A stretch of 64,000 nucleotides of DNA from Plantago ovata (GCA_028274465.1 CM051456.1:78230753-78294752), one strand, 5' to 3'; counted from the first letter of the stretch, positions 44,775-55,674 are shown. Made by a program: numbers and translations. Notes: generated from the letters alone by a model not told the origin.

Positions 44775-45950
44775 TTTGCACGTTTACTGCTTTCTTAGTT
44801 TTTAGTTGCATACATTACATTCATTCTAGGATAGTCTTGCATGTTTTATGTGGAGTTTATTGCCAAATTTTTTGAACTTTTTTATTGGATAGATTAACTA
44901 ATTATGACATTAATCGTATGCTTCATCTCTATGAATTTGTTTGAGGTTTTTCTCGCTTGGCTTGTCACATTTATGTATTGCACTTAGTTAAGCTTGGTAG
45001 TCTCGACATCACTTAGTGGTGTTTTCTCTACTGCGGTTCACGAAGGCCTTTATAATAGGATGGTGCATGTTAGGGTCTTATGGTTGTTTTCCCGAGTAAT
45101 TATGTACCTAAGAGGCAACGAGTCTTCACCTTGCTTTGAGATTTCTAAATGCCTAGGAAGGAGGTAGTGTGAGATTGTGTGAACCTTTGTTTGCAACCTA
45201 TTCTTTCGAATAGGTTTGGGGAGGGGGTTACACTTTCATTAGACTTGTTTTTTCATTTTTTTAGTGTGTGTTGTGAGTTTATTTTCCTTTTTCGTAAAGT
45301 TTGTACTCCAAACCTATTCTTTCGAATAGGTTTGGGGAAGTCGTTGAGGTTTGGGGAGGGGGTTACACTTACAATGACACTACAACGACCACCCCAAACC
45401 TATTCGAAAGAATAGGTTGGAGCACAAACTCACAAGAAAAAATAAAAACAACCTCAACATGACTCAACAAGACGAAAAACAAGTCATAATGATAGTAACC
45501 CCCTCCCCAAACATATTCGTTAGAATATGTTTCAAACAAAGGATCACACACCTCACTCTACCTCCTTCCTAGGCATTTAGCAATCTCAATAAGCAAGGTG
45601 AAGACTTGTTGCCTCTTACGTACATAATTACACGGGAATACAACCGAAGACTCAAACATGCAACATTTTATAAGGCCTTCGAGAACCGCAGTAAAGAAAA
45701 CACCACGTAGTGATGTCGAGACTACCAAGCTTAACTAGTGCACATACAAATATGACAAGCCAAGCGAGACAAACCTCAAACTATTCCATAGAGATGCAAT
45801 GCATGGGCAATGGTCATAAACACTTAGTCTATAGAATAAAAAAGTTCAAAAAATTTGGCAATAAATTCCACACAACATCATGCAAAACTAGACTAAGGAT
45901 GAATGCATACGAACAAACTAAATCCTAAGAAAGCGGTAAACGTGCAAACA
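44775..45950. repeat. Long inverted repeat joining D-left and D-right
   Basis: Left arm about 44,775-45,346, right arm about 45,382-45,950. Homologous landmarks: TTTGCACGTTTACYGCTTTCTTAG at the outer ends, TTGCCAAATTTTTTGAACTT, TCGCTTGGCTTGTCA, AGCTTGGTAGTCTCGACATCAC and CTAAATGCCTAGGAAGG. The innermost bases are GTCGTTG/CAACGAC around a loop of about 37 nt. The arms differ by many substitutions and small indels, so they are two family members, not a fresh duplication. Confidence 0.9.
45195..45531. repeat. Four tail hairpins (AACCTATTC stem) with a compensatory change
   Basis: Hairpins at 45,195-45,216, 45,311-45,332, 45,397-45,418 (arms AACCTATTC/GAATAGGTT) and 45,510-45,531 (arms AACATATTC/GAATATGTT). 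Each has a 4-nt loop and is next to TTTGGGGAGGGGG or a variant. In the last one the third pair is A-T instead of C-G on both strands. Confidence 0.85.
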
Positions 45951-46204
45951 AAGGTTTTCACGAGTTATCATAAGAAAAATAAGTTATAGAAATACCCAAC
46001 AATAACCCCCCCCCCAAACCTGAACTTCGTCGTACGTCCCGAACGCCGAAAGTGGATATTGGGTGAGAGCTGGAAGAGTACCTGTAACCTGTACTACTCA
46101 ATGAAACTCGTGAGAAACCAAAACGGGTGATAAAAAGGATAAAAAGATCAATAAGTTTGAACATGGGGACAAAATGGGGTATCCGGATGAAAATCCGGAC
46201 ACCT

Positions 46205-46332
46205 GGCGTTCTGGACCCCCCAGGGCGCACCGCCCCGTGTGGGGGGCGATTCGCCTGGGGCTTCCAGAAAGCCTCAGGCGGCCTGGCCCTCCCAGGCGCA
46301 CCGCCCCGCGTGGGGGGCGGGTCGCCTGGGAG
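46205..46332 (-). repeat. Internal GC repeat of D-right
   Basis: Two units of about 42-45 bp (46,216-46,260 and 46,290-46,331) share AGG-CGCACCGCCCCG and GGGGGGCG..TCGCCTGGG; each can fold on itself via CCCAGGCG/CGCCTGGG. Overlapping frames on both strands here (45,958-46,618) are compositional. This is the D-right counterpart of 42,422-42,490. Confidence 0.75.
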
Positions 46333-47008
46333 CTCCAGAACCCTGGCGCCTCGTTTTTTCGTCCCCATACACAAAATCACCACCTTTTTACCTATTCTAT
46401 CACCAAAAACACACTTAAACATAGGAAAAAACAATGAAGTGCTCAAAATAAATATGCATGCAATGCAAGAAAGCTATAAAACTAAACTACATGCAAGCAA
46501 TACCACTAAGGTTATCCATTATCAAATGGAAACGAAGCTTGTGCATCCGTTTTATTACTCATTGCATCTTGGGAACCATCCTTGGCTCCTCTCCTTAGCT
46601 GCTCAAGCAAGTCCATGATTCCCTGAAAACTAAAATTAACAAAATCAGTAAAATCAAATTCTAAAAAATAACTAAGGGAATCGGGTGGAAATTAAAAATA
46701 GAAAAGTGGATCAAAACTCCCTTGAAACTCATAGGTGGGTGCATGGACCAGAACATGTGAGTCATGATCAAGAGTGTTTGTAGCAATAGAATCTATAGCA
46801 ATAGAATCTAAACATGTTGATTCAGAGACACCAAAATCTTCAGAGAGTAGCTCCTCGATCTCAACACAACTCAAGACCACACTTAGGTGAAGCAATGGAT
46901 TCAGTCATCACCTCCTCCACGACTTCTTCTTTACCAACAATCTTGACATCCTCAAGTAAGGACGTGGAATCCAAGCTAAGCACTGAAGAGGCTTCATCAA
47001 TACATTCC
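46333..47008 (-). other. Interior of D-right, no intact gene
   Basis: AT-rich. A short minus frame (46,692-46,895) lies downstream of the gag stop. It may be decayed coding sequence but shows no domain that I recognise. Confidence 0.4.
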
Positions 47009-47446
47009 TCACCATATTTCCTCTACATCGGCTACGTCGATTTCTGGTGGCGGACTAACGAAGCGAGACGTCCATATCCTTGAACCGGGAGGTGAGTCCC
47101 AATCCCAATATTCCAGAAACTTGTTGGTTATTTCACCCCAAGTGTGCAATGATCTTGCCGGCAGGATTTTGAGCCAATCTCGAGCGCTCCCTCTCAAGGC
47201 TCCCATAAATCCTCTTATACAAAGCTGCTCATGTGACAAAATAACCCCCTCCACATTCTCACGAGGTATCCTCAACACACCTTCCTCGAACGTGTCTAAG
47301 AACTCTCTTGGATCATCACCACTCGAGAATGTGGAAACAATGGAGTAGTACGAAGGATCAAAGTCATAATCCTTGCAATCTTCATCAAATGTTATGCAAG
47401 GCCCTCGAGGTTGCACATACCTTGACAAAGAAGCTCGTAAACTCAT
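47009..47446 (-). pseudogene. Truncated gag of D-right
   Basis: 145 codons from ATG (47,446), 320 bp after the PBS. The core SARDWLKILPARSLHTWGEITNKFLEYWDW matches the gag pattern (a..WL..Lp.gSi.tW.el...Fl..y). It breaks off into PPGSRIWTSRF and stops. It is much shorter than D-left's gag and not closely similar to it, so D-right is a different, internally deleted family member using the same LTR and tail. Confidence 0.65.
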
Positions 47447-47767
47447 CCTTTCAAGGGACTAGTTTCTGCACATGAGGAAACAAGAAACCAAGGAGCAGAA
47501 TCCACAAAAGAATGACAAAAAACATGCAAGGAAAAAACCTCTAATCTAATAATATATACAAAGAGCGCAAGCACACACAATGTAACCAAGTACACCAAGA
47601 GCACAAGCACGCAAGATAACCAAGAGCAAATTAGATAAATTTCCTGAAAAAGATAGGGGGAAAGAAATGGGGTAAGAAAGTGAAGTTTCTAAGAGCAAAC
47701 CCTAGAGCTTATTCGAGGAGTTGAATGCTGAAAATATAAATAAGCTAAAGAGTAAAAAGGAGTATAG

Positions 47768-47785
47768 TCCCCGGCAGCGGCGCCA
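47768..47785 (-). promoter_or_regulatory. Primer-binding site of D-right
   Basis: The minus strand reads TGGCGCCGCTGCCGGGGA, identical to D-left's PBS, directly after the LTR end (47,789). Confidence 0.85.
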
Positions 47786-47788
47786 ATT

Positions 47789-48019
47789 TGATGAACGAGA
47801 TTGTCAGACTCGAACAATCAAATAAATTTGATGAAAGCCAAAGGGCAACTCACAACTACACAAAACACGTAGTGCAGAGGTAAGATGACCTCGAGTGTCG
47901 ATCTCTAGGGACTAAACTAGCTTTAACTAATTAACTATATATAATTTCAGAAAATAAATTTATATTAACTCGACTTAACAATATATGGAGAAAGCTGGTG
48001 ATAGTATGCTTGTTCTAAG
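47789..48019 (-). repeat. D-right LTR, inner part (before insertion of C)
   Basis: The last 231 bases of the LTR on the minus strand, ending TCGTTCATCA. The remaining part is at 61,642-62,693. The two join cleanly at C's 5-bp TSD CTAAG (48,015-48,019 and 61,642-61,646). Confidence 0.85.
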
Positions 48020-48774
48020 TGTTAGTGTTGAAATATGTCCAGTCCGCATGTACGAACTGGAGCGGTCTAAGAGCGCGACAAAGCATCATGGGCCGTCCCT
48101 CAAGGGGCACAACCACACCCAAGTATGTCACTAAGGTGTGGATCGACCAACATGGGGTCCGACCATCACTGGGAGGACAACCCTCAAAATAAGCTCCTCT
48201 CAAGGACAAAGCTGCCAGTGGGCTCGAGGAGCATCTCTCGGGCTCGAGGAGACCTTACGTCAAGGTAACGCTCCTTGACAGAAACTGAGCAGGACACTAC
48301 TCGCATCACCCACGCACAAGGAAGGCACGAGGACCACAGAGCGACCAGCCATGGTTGCTCTCTTGGGCCAAGGCCCACGGACCTCCTTAATGGGCCTGGG
48401 CCGAAGAAGGCCTCAATCCTAGCCGTACACGTGGCGTGATCCTACATGACCGGAAGCTGAAGGGTCTCAAGTATAAAAGGGCCTCATTTACTCTCCAACA
48501 GTAAGCATTAACTACGCCACCCGAGCACCACTTTCACTACTCTTACTAGGGAAGCCTCACAACTCCCTACTCGTAAAGTCGCCTCTCCGGTCTGATACCT
48601 TACAGACCGGGCAAGAGACACTAACCCCCCCCCCTCTAGTCTATTTCAGGTACGAGGAAGCTACAAGAAGGCTCTCTTCCTGTCTTAGAGGAACACTACA
48701 AGAAGAAGAACTAGAATGACTTAGAATAGCGACTCATTGCGAACTTAGAAAGAAACACGAATTACCCTTCAACA
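48020..48774 (+). repeat. 5' LTR of C
   Basis: TGTTAGTGTTGAAATATG..CCCTTCAACA. Contains TATAAAAGG at 48,472-48,480 as the likely promoter and a run of ten C at about 48,624. Minus-strand frames repeated in both LTR copies are not genes. Confidence 0.97.
48472..48480 (+). promoter_or_regulatory. TATA box of C LTR
   Basis: AGTATAAAAGGGCC, a canonical plant TATA sequence, about 300 bp before the LTR end; identical in the 3' LTR (about 61,339). Confidence 0.75.
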
Positions 48775-48776
48775 TT

Positions 48777-48794
48777 TGGCGCCGTCTGTGGGAA
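48777..48794 (+). promoter_or_regulatory. Primer-binding site of C
   Basis: TGGCGCCGTCTGTGGGAA, two bases after the LTR end, the form usual in Tat-type plant gypsy elements. Confidence 0.85.
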
Positions 48795-48849
48795 GTGACA
48801 CAAAAGGTCATTCCTTGCCCTGCTGGTCGAGCCACTTTCCTCCTCGTGA

Positions 48850-51800
48850 CACTTCACGAATATACCTCCCAGAAGAAGCAACCGTCTTGCTAATGCACCA
48901 CCCGCAAATCCTCCTCGACCTGGAGGCCGTCCCTCTAATAACGGTCGCGGAGGAGGAACGGAGGGTGTTCCGAGGGAGCCAAGAAATAACAATGTTGCAA
49001 GGAACCGGGATTACACGGAGGGGGCATTTACTAATGTCACTCACTCCCAAAATGAGACATCCGGGGAAAATAACCCACAAGGAGTCCCGGTAGGAAACGC
49101 CTATGGAGCTTTGAGAGTCGCGAACAACGCCGAGTCCAGGGGGCAGCCTCATCCGGTAGCAATTAACCAACCTCCCGCGGCAATGAATCCTCCTCAACCG
49201 ACCGCATTGACCTTCACCCTTCCTGATGGACGTGTCGTCCGACCATCAGATTTCGGGATGGGCGAAGCTCAATACGGTCTATTCCTTCTTACTTTACAAG
49301 GATATGTCGGAGGTAATGAGGCTATTAGGGTTAATACCGAGATACAAGCTCCAGGAGAACCACAAGCACCGGTGCAAGAGCAACCTCGGGCCACCTTGGT
49401 CGCTCCTCGCCAATCCCAAGGAAGAGCACCTGTTGCACAAGATGAGGCACATTCGAGAGCCAACACCAGGCCGATCCAATCTCGACTTGGACCATCAAGA
49501 ATCCAATCGAGGTTAGGACCACAAGGTGCCCCGGATGATTTGAGAGACCTGATTGATAGAAGAATACGGGCATCATTGCAAAATGTGGCGCAACAAGAAA
49601 ATAGAGCTCAGGTGGTCGCTACACCACCCGCTCTCCCCAATCAAGTTACCCCCAACCAGGTAACTCCTCAAAACCAACAAGAAGCAGTGGAAGAGAATCA
49701 AGCGTTGAGAACAGTAGCTGAGGTAACCCCTCTGGTCGATCCGATCACGGGGAGGAGGCTCACTCTGGAGGAACTCAACGCGAGGAAATCCGCACTTGAT
49801 GCTCAGATAGAGACTCTTCGTGGAACTGTCCAAGAAAGAGAGCAAGACCAAGATCCGAGCCCTTTGTGCGATGAGATCAGGAACCACCAAGCCAAGATTG
49901 AAAGAGGCTTTCCCACCTTCGAAAGCTACGATGGAACAAGTTGTCCGAAGGACTACTTGGTAAGATTTGGCACCAAAATGGATGCTTACGGTCATGACTC
50001 AAGGACTAAGGCACTCCTCTTCCCGGCTAACCTTTCCGGAGAAGCCATGAAATGGTGGTCGCGCCTCCCTCACCGATCCATCAAATCATATAGAGATCTC
50101 TGTAAGGAGTTTTCTAAGCGTTTCGAGAAAGTGATGAACGCCAAGAGACGGGTGAGGTACTTGGCCGAAATTGTCCAGAGAAACAATGAAGACTTGAGGG
50201 ATTTCATCAATCGCTTTCATGAAGCAGCCCTCCAAGTCGAAGATCACTCGATCAATGAGAGGAAGGAATACTTGTATGGTAATACTACCAATATCAGATT
50301 CCAAGATGTACTCTCAGCATCATGTATAGAGAATGAAGCACAACTTGCCAAAGTTTGCAAGGACTTCCTCGAAGCCGAGGAATTCCGAAGAACGGTCACC
50401 GTAAGAACCAATCTTCCCAAGGAAAAAGGGAAAGAAAAAGAAAAAGAGAAAGAGTACCCTCCTCGCCCACAAAATCCCGGGAAGCAGAGGAAAGAGCAAA
50501 AGTTTGGGTTGATCAAGGAGGGCAACTCAAGAAATGATTTCAGAGACAGGAGGTCTCCTCCCAGAAGGTCACCTCCAAGACGATATAGCAACTACACAGA
50601 CTTGAATAGGCCAAGATCCGACATCTTGAACTATATAGTCTCGAGGAAGCTAGACGTCTCATGGCCACCCCCGATTAAGGAAAACCAAAGGAACAAGAAC
50701 TCGGAAAAATTTTGCAAGTTTCACAAGGGGAAAGGGCACACCTCAGACGAGTGTGTCGAGCTCAAGAACGAAATTGAGAGGATGATACGTAACGGTCAAC
50801 TAGTTAACTACATCCGGAAGGAGGAACCCCTGGCACTACTTCCCCCACCTCCTCAAGACGGGAATGAGCACCCCTACCCAGGAAACCCTCAGGACGACAA
50901 CATCCATAATTACAACAATTATGAGAACCGCCCTGTAAATGGAAGCATCCGCACTCTCACAATTGCGGGAGGGCCCGCCGGCGGCGACACTCGTAATCAA
51001 AGAGAAATTACGGCGGACAACCTCAGGGTCCGAGATGTAAAGTATGCTCAAGCCGCGAGACCGGGAACCAACGTTATCTCTTTCGATGATAGCGAGATAC
51101 CTCTAAAGCATGCTAGAGGAGGCAACATCTATGATCCTTGCGTCCCACTTGTAGTATCCTTGGATGTTCAATCCTACAAGTTGGGTAGAATCCTCGTCGA
51201 TACTGGATGCTCGGCAAACTTGATCTTCACCGGAACCCTGAAAAGGATGCACATGAACCCAAGGGAAGGGCTCAGAGAAGTGAGGAGCGCATTGGTAGGA
51301 TTCGGAGGACAACCTGTCATGCCGCTCGGAATGATCAACCTCACAGTGTCAATGGGTAGCGCTCCTAGAAGGGTAACCCAACAGGTTCCTTTTGTGGTGG
51401 TCGATATGTCATTTGATTATTTCGCAGTCCTAGGCCGACCCGCTCTCTCTCAATTCCGAGCCGTAGTGTCCACGGTCCACAACAAGCTAAAGTTCCCCAC
51501 TCCTTTGGGAATCGGACAAGAAGTAGGAGACATACGAGAAGCATGGGAATGCTACACCTTGTCAGCCAAGTTCACTTCAAGGGTTGCTATTGGAGAACCC
51601 AACCCCGGACAATCGTCCGAGGAGACTCCCCTTGTTCACAATGCACCTTATCGTTTCTATACGGTTCGGCGAGTGAAGAGAAAATCGAAAAAGCCAAGTC
51701 CGTCACTTAGGCGAAGAAAAGCAACCATGAGGAAAGACGAAGATACTCTAGTAGGAGCTGTTAAGGAGCTCGAGGAGTATCAAGTGATTCCACCAGTCCC

Positions 51801-53955
51801 ACCCTCTTCCAAAAAGAAGAAGTTCTTTGAGGAAAACAAAATCGAAGCAAGAGAAGCCCTAGAAGAAATCCAAATTGTCGAAGGAAGTGCCGACAAGGTC
51901 ACAAAAATTGGCACAGAAATGGCCACTGAAGTCAGGATGAAACTCATCCAATGTTTGAAAGATAACAACGACATCTTCGCGTGGAGCACCGAGGACCTGA
52001 AGGGGATCGACCCACGTGTCGCCGTTCACCGTCTGAACGTAGACCCATCGATCACCCACATCAGAGAAAAGCGAAGAGACTTCAGTGCGGAAGATAACGC
52101 CATCATAGAAGCGGAAGTACAAAGGCTTCTTAAAGCTGGCCACATCAAAGAAGTGAGATACTCAGACTGGGTATGCAACGTGGTCCTCGTGGAGAAGGGT
52201 CCGGGAAAATGGCGAATGTGCAACAATTTCACAAGGCTCAACAAGTTTTGCCCGAAGGATCCATACCCTCTCCCACGGATCGACCAGCTTGTCGATTCCA
52301 CCGCTGGATGCGCCCTCCTGAGTTTCATGGATGCATACCAGGGCTTCTACCAGGTCAAAATGGCCAAAGATGACGTGCCTAAAACCGCCTTCTTCGCTAA
52401 CGGCAATGTGTATTGCTTCAACGTGATGCCATTTGGCCTTAAGAACGCCGGAGCGACCTACCAAAGGCTGGTCAACAAGATGTTCAAGGAAGAGCTAGGT
52501 AAAACAATGGAAGTATATGTCGATGACATGCTCGTCAAGAGCAAGACCGAGGAGCAACACGTAGGTTACCTGGCAAAGTGCTTCTCAATCTTGAGAAAGT
52601 ATGGCATGAAGCTCAACCCGGCGAAGTGTACCTTTGGAGTCAAAGGGGGGAAGTTCCTCGGTTACATGGTGACAGAGAGAGGAATAGAAGCAAACCCCGA
52701 AAAGATAAAGGCCATCCTCGACCTTCCCCAACCTCAGTCCATCAATGAGGTGCAACAATTGGTCGGAAAATCAATTGCATTGAGTAGGTTCATCTCAAGG
52801 TCGGCCGAGAAAAATCTACCTTTTTTCAAGGTATTGAGAAAGAGCAGCCACTTCGAGTGGACAAAGGAGTGCGAGGAAGCCTTCGAGAAGCTGAAAGAAT
52901 ACCTACTCGCTCCCCCTCTATTGTCAAAGCCCGTGGACGGAGAGGTACTCTATCTGTACTTAGCAGCAACCGGGGAAGCTATCAGCTCGGTTTTGGTGCG
53001 AATCCAAGGGAACGACCACTTGCCCATCTACTACTTGAGCAAAGTACTTGCCGGGGCTGAAACGCGGTACATGGATATCGAGAGGCTTTCCTTTGCCCTC
53101 GTTTATACGGCAAGGAGGCTAAAACCCTACTTTGGGGCTCACAAGGTTGTTGTTTTGACAAAGCAACCTCTCAAGCAAGTCCTCGGAAAGCCCGAAAATT
53201 CGGGAAGAATGGCAAGGTGGGCGATTGAGCTAAGCGAGTACGACATCGACTACCAAGCACCCGTAGCCAAGAAAGCACAAGTCATAGCCGACTTCCTCGT
53301 GGAGTATCCCTCAAAAGGAACTTCAGAGGAAAACTCTTCAGCAACAAAGAGTGCTATGATGATGGTCGAAGAGCATCCCCATCAAAACAACCCAATGCAA
53401 GCTCTGGAGGATGCTTTAAAAGAGCTTAAGGCGATGTCCCAAACCAAAAGGAAAAGGCATGAAGTGTTCCTGACAGAGAAAACCGATGAGCCAAAGGGTG
53501 CGGAGACCGTCTCTCCAAAACCCAAAGAGCTAGTCGACCACGGAAACGTCTGGATTCTTCATGTTGATGGATCCTCATCAGGAAAAAATGGCGGGATAGG
53601 AATATACTTCAAGAGTCCCGGAGGGGCTGAACTAGAGTACGCCGTTACTCTTAGTTTCCCGGTCTCCAACAATGAAGCAGAATACGAAGCCATCCTCATC
53701 GCTCTACGTATGGCAAAGTCATTGGAAGTGAAGAAGCTACATCTCTTCACCGATTCTCAACTGGCCGAGAAGCAAATCTCGGGGAAATTCAGAACCAAGA
53801 AAGACTCACTAGCTGAGTACAAAATGCTATCACGGAAGAAATTCAAAAGTTTGAAAGCTGTGAGATTGAAAAGTTCTCAAGAGATCTCAATCAAAGGGCA
53901 GATGCCCTATCAAAGTATGCTTCAGCATCCGGAGGAGTTGATACCTGGAACGTGA
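48850..53955 (+). CDS. C gag-pro-RT-RNase H polyprotein, frameshifted near the end
   Basis: Open from 48,850; the first in-frame ATG is at 49,183 (MNPPQPTALTF), so the start is uncertain. Gag domain at about 49,900-50,360 (FPTFESYDGTSCPKDYL, MKWWSRLPHRSIKSYRDLC). Knuckle-like CKFHKGKGHTSDEC (about 50,730). Protease ILVDTGCSANLI (about 51,190). RT with RMCNNFTRLNKFCPKDPYPL, SFMDAYQGFYQ and catalytic YVDD (about 52,518). RT-linked RNase H (FEWTKECEEAFEKLKEYL; YLSKVLAGAETRY). Then a second, archaeal-type RNase H (WILHVDGSSSGKNGGIGIY, NNEAEYEAILIAL, LFTDSQL). A one-base loss at about 53,830-53,842 shifts the frame; the true reading (EEIQKFESCEIEKFSRDLNQ, RADALSKYASAS) continues in the next frame into integrase. 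Confidence 0.9.
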   Translation, partial: HFTNIPPRRSNRLANAPPANPPRPGGRPSNNGRGGGTEGVPREPRNNNVARNRDYTEGAFTNVTHSQNETSGENNPQGVPVGNAYGALRVANNAESRGQPHPVAINQPPAAMNPPQPTALTFTLPDGRVVRPSDFGMGEAQYGLFLLTLQGYVGGNEAIRVNTEIQAPGEPQAPVQEQPRATLVAPRQSQGRAPVAQDEAHSRANTRPIQSRLGPSRIQSRLGPQGAPDDLRDLIDRRIRASLQNVAQQENRAQVVATPPALPNQVTPNQVTPQNQQEAVEENQALRTVAEVTPLVDPITGRRLTLEELNARKSALDAQIETLRGTVQEREQDQDPSPLCDEIRNHQAKIERGFPTFESYDGTSCPKDYLVRFGTKMDAYGHDSRTKALLFPANLSGEAMKWWSRLPHRSIKSYRDLCKEFSKRFEKVMNAKRRVRYLAEIVQRNNEDLRDFINRFHEAALQVEDHSINERKEYLYGNTTNIRFQDVLSASCIENEAQLAKVCKDFLEAEEFRRTVTVRTNLPKEKGKEKEKEKEYPPRPQNPGKQRKEQKFGLIKEGNSRNDFRDRRSPPRRSPPRRYSNYTDLNRPRSDILNYIVSRKLDVSWPPPIKENQRNKNSEKFCKFHKGKGHTSDECVELKNEIERMIRNGQLVNYIRKEEPLALLPPPPQDGNEHPYPGNPQDDNIHNYNNYENRPVNGSIRTLTIAGGPAGGDTRNQREITADNLRVRDVKYAQAARPGTNVISFDDSEIPLKHARGGNIYDPCVPLVVSLDVQSYKLGRILVDTGCSANLIFTGTLKRMHMNPREGLREVRSALVGFGGQPVMPLGMINLTVSMGSAPRRVTQQVPFVVVDMSFDYFAVLGRPALSQFRAVVSTVHNKLKFPTPLGIGQEVGDIREAWECYTLSAKFTSRVAIGEPNPGQSSEETPLVHNAPYRFYTVRRVKRKSKKPSPSLRRRKATMRKDEDTLVGAVKELEEYQVIPPVPPSSKKKKFFEENKIEAREALEEIQIVEGSADKVTKIGTEMATEVRMKLIQCLKDNNDIFAWSTEDLKGIDPRVAVHRLNVDPSITHIREKRRDFSAEDNAIIEAEVQRLLKAGHIKEVRYSDWVCNVVLVEKGPGKWRMCNNFTRLNKFCPKDPYPLPRIDQLVDSTAGCALLSFMDAYQGFYQVKMAKDDVPKTAFFANGNVYCFNVMPFGLKNAGATYQRLVNKMFKEELGKTMEVYVDDMLVKSKTEEQHVGYLAKCFSILRKYGMKLNPAKCTFGVKGGKFLGYMVTERGIEANPEKIKAILDLPQPQSINEVQQLVGKSIALSRFISRSAEKNLPFFKVLRKSSHFEWTKECEEAFEKLKEYLLAPPLLSKPVDGEVLYLYLAATGEAISSVLVRIQGNDHLPIYYLSKVLAGAETRYMDIERLSFALVYTARRLKPYFGAHKVVVLTKQPLKQVLGKPENSGRMARWAIELSEYDIDYQAPVAKKAQVIADFLVEYPSKGTSEENSSATKSAMMMVEEHPHQNNPMQALEDALKELKAMSQTKRKRHEVFLTEKTDEPKGAETVSPKPKELVDHGNVWILHVDGSSSGKNGGIGIYFKSPGGAELEYAVTLSFPVSNNEAEYEAILIALRMAKSLEVKKLHLFTDSQLAEKQISGKFRTKKDSLAEYKMLSRKKFKSLKAVRLKSSQEISIKGQMPYQSMLQHPEELIPGT

Positions 53956-55253
53956 TACTCATGAGAATCAACGCATCATCCTTGTGGTCATCAAAGCCAA
54001 ACGTCTTGGCAATTGATGATCAACCGAATTGGATGCAAGAGATAACAACATATCTCAAGAATGGAAGCCTTCCTCGTGACAAGGCTGAAGCAAGGAGAAT
54101 CAAAGGAAAAGCCCCTCGATACATCATGCAAGGAGACTACTTGTACAAGAGGTCTTTCGAGGGAGTCTACTTGAGATGCGTCGCCGAGCATGAAGTTCAA
54201 AAACTTCTTGGAGAGATGCATCGAGGAAGTTGCGGCGACCATGCCGGAGGAAGAACCCTCGCGCAAAAAGTCATTCGACAAGGATACTACTGGCCCACTG
54301 TTCGCGAAGACGCTGCCCAATTTGTGAGAAAGTGCGAGGAGTGTCAATTGCACGCCAATTTGATCAACGTCCCGGCGAAACCCCTCATGCCCATCGCCAT
54401 CACTTGTCCGTTCGACATATGGGGCATCGACATAGTCGGTCCCTTTCCAAGAGGCACGGGTCAAAAGAAGTTCATCATCGTTGCGGTCGAATACTTTAGC
54501 AAGTGGGCGGAAGTTGAGGCAGTATCCACCATCACCGAACAGAGAGTGATGAACTTCGTGTGGAGGAACATCGTGTGTCGATTCGGCTTGCCGAGGGTCC
54601 TCATCTCGGATAATGGTGCTCAATTTTGTGGCCAAAGATTCAATGAATGGTGCAAGGAAATGAAGATTGAGAGGAGGTATACCTCTGTAGGACATCCTCA
54701 ATCCAATGGGCAAACAGAAGCCGTCAACAAAATCCTTGTCAACAACTTGCAGAAGAGGTTCGCTACCAATAGGGACTGGGTCGACGAGCTTGATGGAGTG
54801 GTGTGGGCATACCGCACTACTTCAAAAACAGCTACGAGAGAGACTCCCTTCTCGCTAGTTTATGGGTCCGAGGCGGTCATACCAGCAGAAGTGGCGGTGG
54901 AAACCCTCAGAATCCAAGGGTACCAACCCGAGGATAATCATACAGAGAGACTCTTCGACCTAGAGACAATCAGTGAATCGAGGACCAACGCCTTGGCCAA
55001 TATCCTCAGATATCAAGCACTCATCGCGAAGACCTACAACAAAGGCGTAAGAGAAAGAGACTTCCAAGTAGGAGACCTAGTACTCCGAAGAGCAGACATC
55101 TTGGGCAAAGTGGGGAAAATGCAACCCAATTGGGAAGGCCCCTACAAGATAATTGAAGCAAGGTCCAACGGAAGTTATCGTCTTCAAGACATGGAGGGAA
55201 GGGTATTGAAAAATCCATGGAATACTTCTAACCTCCAGAGATTCTACGCTTGA
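53835..55253 (+). CDS. C pol, RNase H end and integrase
   Basis: Continues pol after the frameshift; an ATG-started block lies at 53,952-55,253 (433 codons). Integrase zinc finger (HRGSCGDHAGGRTLAQKVI, then FVRKCEECQ), DDE core with D in FDIWGIDIVGPF, D in VLISDNGAQF and E in SNGQTEAVNKIL, and a C-terminal basic domain (FQVGDLVLRRADI, NWEGPYKIIEARSNGSY). Length and order are normal for Ty3/gypsy. Apart from the frameshift it looks capable of function. Long minus-strand frames here (for example 53,991-54,713) are shadows. Confidence 0.92.
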   Translation, partial: EEIQKFESCEIEKFSRDLNQRADALSKYASASGGVDTWNVILMRINASSLWSSKPNVLAIDDQPNWMQEITTYLKNGSLPRDKAEARRIKGKAPRYIMQGDYLYKRSFEGVYLRCVAEHEVQKLLGEMHRGSCGDHAGGRTLAQKVIRQGYYWPTVREDAAQFVRKCEECQLHANLINVPAKPLMPIAITCPFDIWGIDIVGPFPRGTGQKKFIIVAVEYFSKWAEVEAVSTITEQRVMNFVWRNIVCRFGLPRVLISDNGAQFCGQRFNEWCKEMKIERRYTSVGHPQSNGQTEAVNKILVNNLQKRFATNRDWVDELDGVVWAYRTTSKTATRETPFSLVYGSEAVIPAEVAVETLRIQGYQPEDNHTERLFDLETISESRTNALANILRYQALIAKTYNKGVRERDFQVGDLVLRRADILGKVGKMQPNWEGPYKIIEARSNGSYRLQDMEGRVLKNPWNTSNLQRFYA

Positions 55254-55654
55254 AGTTGTCAAGAGAAAAAGCTTTTTGAAAACTTATGTGGAAGGTCCAT
55301 TGATCGAGGAGGATTCCTCACTGGTCCAAGTGAGAGGCACCCCTTGCTTTTGTTAAAAAGTTGCTGTAAGCAAGCTGGCCGAAGAGCCCCCATTGTAATT
55401 GCATTTCCGACAAATCAATACAATGTCTCTTTCAACAAGAAAATGTTCAAGTATAGAGCCACTATACTCAAAAAATAAGACTACTCGATCGAGAAAGCTT
55501 ACTTTAAGAAAAGCTATTCGATTTCCATGATCAAGGGGAACCCTCCCCGCGCTCTAAACTCTATAAGAGGATCGATCAGGAAACCACTCAAAGAAGAAAA
55601 AGCGAGTAGATGGAAGTGATCGAGGAGAGAGACTTCCAGTCTTTCTAACTCAAC

Positions 55655-55674
55655 ACTTAGAAATTTTTCTAAGT
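55655..55674. other. Hairpin between convergent transcripts
   Basis: ACTTAGAAA-tt-TTTCTAAGT, a perfect 9-bp stem. It might assist 3'-end formation; no direct evidence. Confidence 0.4.

Noticed and set aside
48015..48378. Minus-strand frames of 64-73 codons repeated at 60,854-61,244
   Set aside because: Antisense frames inside the two identical LTRs of element C.
53991..54713. 240-codon minus-strand frame over integrase
   Set aside because: It is the antisense shadow of a well-supported integrase; no domain on the minus strand.
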